Below are positions 5,336 through 6,414 of a stretch of DNA of 6,414 nt, in pieces (position 1 is the stretch's first letter; the number at the start of each line of letters is the position of its first letter). The stretch is taken from contig JAILFF010000163.1 in NCBI GenBank assembly GCA_024697705.1, positions 1 through 6,414 on the forward strand, read 5' to 3'. This stretch comes from Ruminococcus sp. Its GTDB lineage: Bacteria; Bacillota; Clostridia; Oscillospirales; Ruminococcaceae. The position numbers and the translations under genes were made by a program. A model generated the notes under the pieces. The model saw nothing but the letters and a program-made list of their open reading frames with translations. It did no database searches and was not told where the DNA came from.

Positions 5336-6414
5336 TCACGCCCTGCGCACCTTCGTTCCCTCGCGGGTCTCCTCGATCACCCAGCCCATCGCCGTGATCT
5401 TATCGCGCAGCTCGTCCGCCTTGGCAAAATCCTTCGCCTTACGCGCCGCCTTGCGTTCCTCCACAAGCGCCGAGATCTCCTCGGGAATATCCGCCGCAGC
5501 CGCCTGCTCCACCTTGATCTTTTCATCGGCGTGAGCAATAAGGTCAAGCCCCAGTACCTCATCAAATTTGCCGATAAGCGTCAGCTTCTGCGAACGCGAG
5601 ATGTCGGCTTTCAGCACATCGTACAAAACGGTGACAGCCTGCGCGGTGTTCAGGTCGGTTCCGAGCGCGTTGTTGAACGCTTCATAAAGCTCGTTATATT
5701 TAGCATCGTTGTCCTCGCCCATCTTCTCCTTCGAGATAGCCGCGATTCGCGTTATTAGCTTGTCGAACGTGTTCTTCGCGTTGTCAAGGTTCTCCCAGTC
5801 GAACACAAGCGACTTTCTGTAATGCGATTGCAGGCAGAAGAAGCGGTAAACAAGCGGGTCGTAGCCCTTTTCTTCGAGCAGCGAAACGGTCAGCAGCGTG
5901 CCTTTCGACTTGCTTATCTTGCCCGAAACGTCGTTCAGATGATGAACGTGGAACCAGTAGCTGCACCATTTGTGTCCCAAATATGCTTCGGACTGCGCGA
6001 TCTCGTTGGTGTGGTGCGGGAACTGATTGTCAATGCCGCCGCAGTGCAGATCAAGGTACTCGCCGAGATTCTTCATGGAAATGCAGCTGCACTCGATGTG
6101 CCAGCCGGGATAACCCACGCCCCACGGCGAATCCCATTTCAGCTCCTGATCGTCAAACTTCGATTTGGTGAACCAAAGCACGAAATCAGCCTTGTTACGC
6201 TTGTTGCCGTCAGCTTCAACGCCCTCGCGCACGCCCACGGCAAGATCGTCCTCGCTTACATCACCGAAAACGTAGTATTCTTTAAGCTTCGATGTATCAA
6301 AGTAGATGTTCCCGCCTGCTTCGTAGGCGTAGCCTTTTTCCATAAGGACTGTTATAACGCGGATAAACTCGTCAATGTAGCTTGTCGCAGGCACGATAAC
6401 GTCGGGCTTTTTGA
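5336..6414 (-). CDS. cysS: Cysteinyl-tRNA synthetase, 5' end outside window
   Basis: Class I enzyme that charges tRNA-Cys with cysteine in the cytosol. The last 358 residues are visible and the frame stays open to the window edge; the GTG at 6392-6394 is an internal valine. About 110 N-terminal residues, including the HIGH motif and first zinc cysteine, are missing, judged from the usual length of about 465. Visible signatures, in order: KPD-x-x-x-PATSYI near the edge, GWHIECS with a zinc-ligand Cys (codon 6089-6091), HCGGID then FPHHTNEIAQSEA with the zinc-ligand His (6014-6016) and Glu (6002-6004), and the KMSKS loop as KISKS (5906-5920). LQSHYRKSLVF follows, and the helical anticodon-binding end holds the typical ARKAKDFAKADELRDKI. 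In most bacteria the zinc segment reads HHENE; here Thr replaces the middle Glu, which is not itself a ligand in E. coli. Function should be intact. It is probably the first visible gene of a transcript that continues into the cyclophilin-like gene. Confidence 0.95.
   Translation of the reverse strand, partial: KKPDVIVPATSYIDEFIRVITVLMEKGYAYEAGGNIYFDTSKLKEYYVFGDVSEDDLAVGVREGVEADGNKRNKADFVLWFTKSKFDDQELKWDSPWGVGYPGWHIECSCISMKNLGEYLDLHCGGIDNQFPHHTNEIAQSEAYLGHKWCSYWFHVHHLNDVSGKISKSKGTLLTVSLLEEKGYDPLVYRFFCLQSHYRKSLVFDWENLDNAKNTFDKLITRIAAISKEKMGEDNDAKYNELYEAFNNALGTDLNTAQAVTVLYDVLKADISRSQKLTLIGKFDEVLGLDLIAHADEKIKVEQAAAADIPEEISALVEERKAARKAKDFAKADELRDKITAMGWVIEETREGTKVRRA

Overview
The window looks like chromosome from a low-to-mid GC Gram-positive gut anaerobe, most likely a Ruminococcus-like member of the Clostridia (Oscillospiraceae). 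The reasons are AGGAGG-type ribosome binding sites, a PrsA/SurA-like lipoprotein, a divergent clostridial-style cysteinyl-tRNA synthetase, and a secreted-type protein ending in fibronectin-III-like modules. The genus is inferred from general resemblance only, not from a search. I see no tRNA, rRNA, CRISPR array, insertion sequence or phage gene.

Layout. On the + strand, 1-543 is the 3' end of a protein with two fibronectin-III-like modules. It converges on a minus-strand block through two back-to-back hairpin terminators (564-643). The rest of the window is minus strand and reads from right to left: cysS (5' end cut by the window edge), a membrane-anchored cyclophilin-like protein, a PrsA/SurA-like lipoprotein, a small two-helix membrane protein with a zinc ribbon, and an L-fucose isomerase-family enzyme. 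A well-formed promoter (TAGACT, 17 bp, TATAAT) lies just before the lipoprotein gene, so transcription is re-initiated there. No clear terminator is visible between the five minus-strand genes, so the lipoprotein, zinc-ribbon and isomerase genes could share a transcript that ends at the terminator pair.

How the genes may work together. The most coherent theme is extracytoplasmic protein folding. Two neighbouring genes resemble two unrelated peptidyl-prolyl isomerase families (cyclophilin and parvulin/PrsA). Both appear to lack the usual catalytic residues, and both would sit on the outer face of the membrane. They may be folding or holding factors rather than active isomerases. cysS is housekeeping. 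The isomerase stands alone, with no kinase, aldolase or transporter gene beside it here. Nothing in the window is clearly a new defence or mobile system. The points most worth a second look are the paired degenerate isomerase-like proteins, the long acidic insertion in one of them, and a perfect dyad that sits within a promoter spacer.
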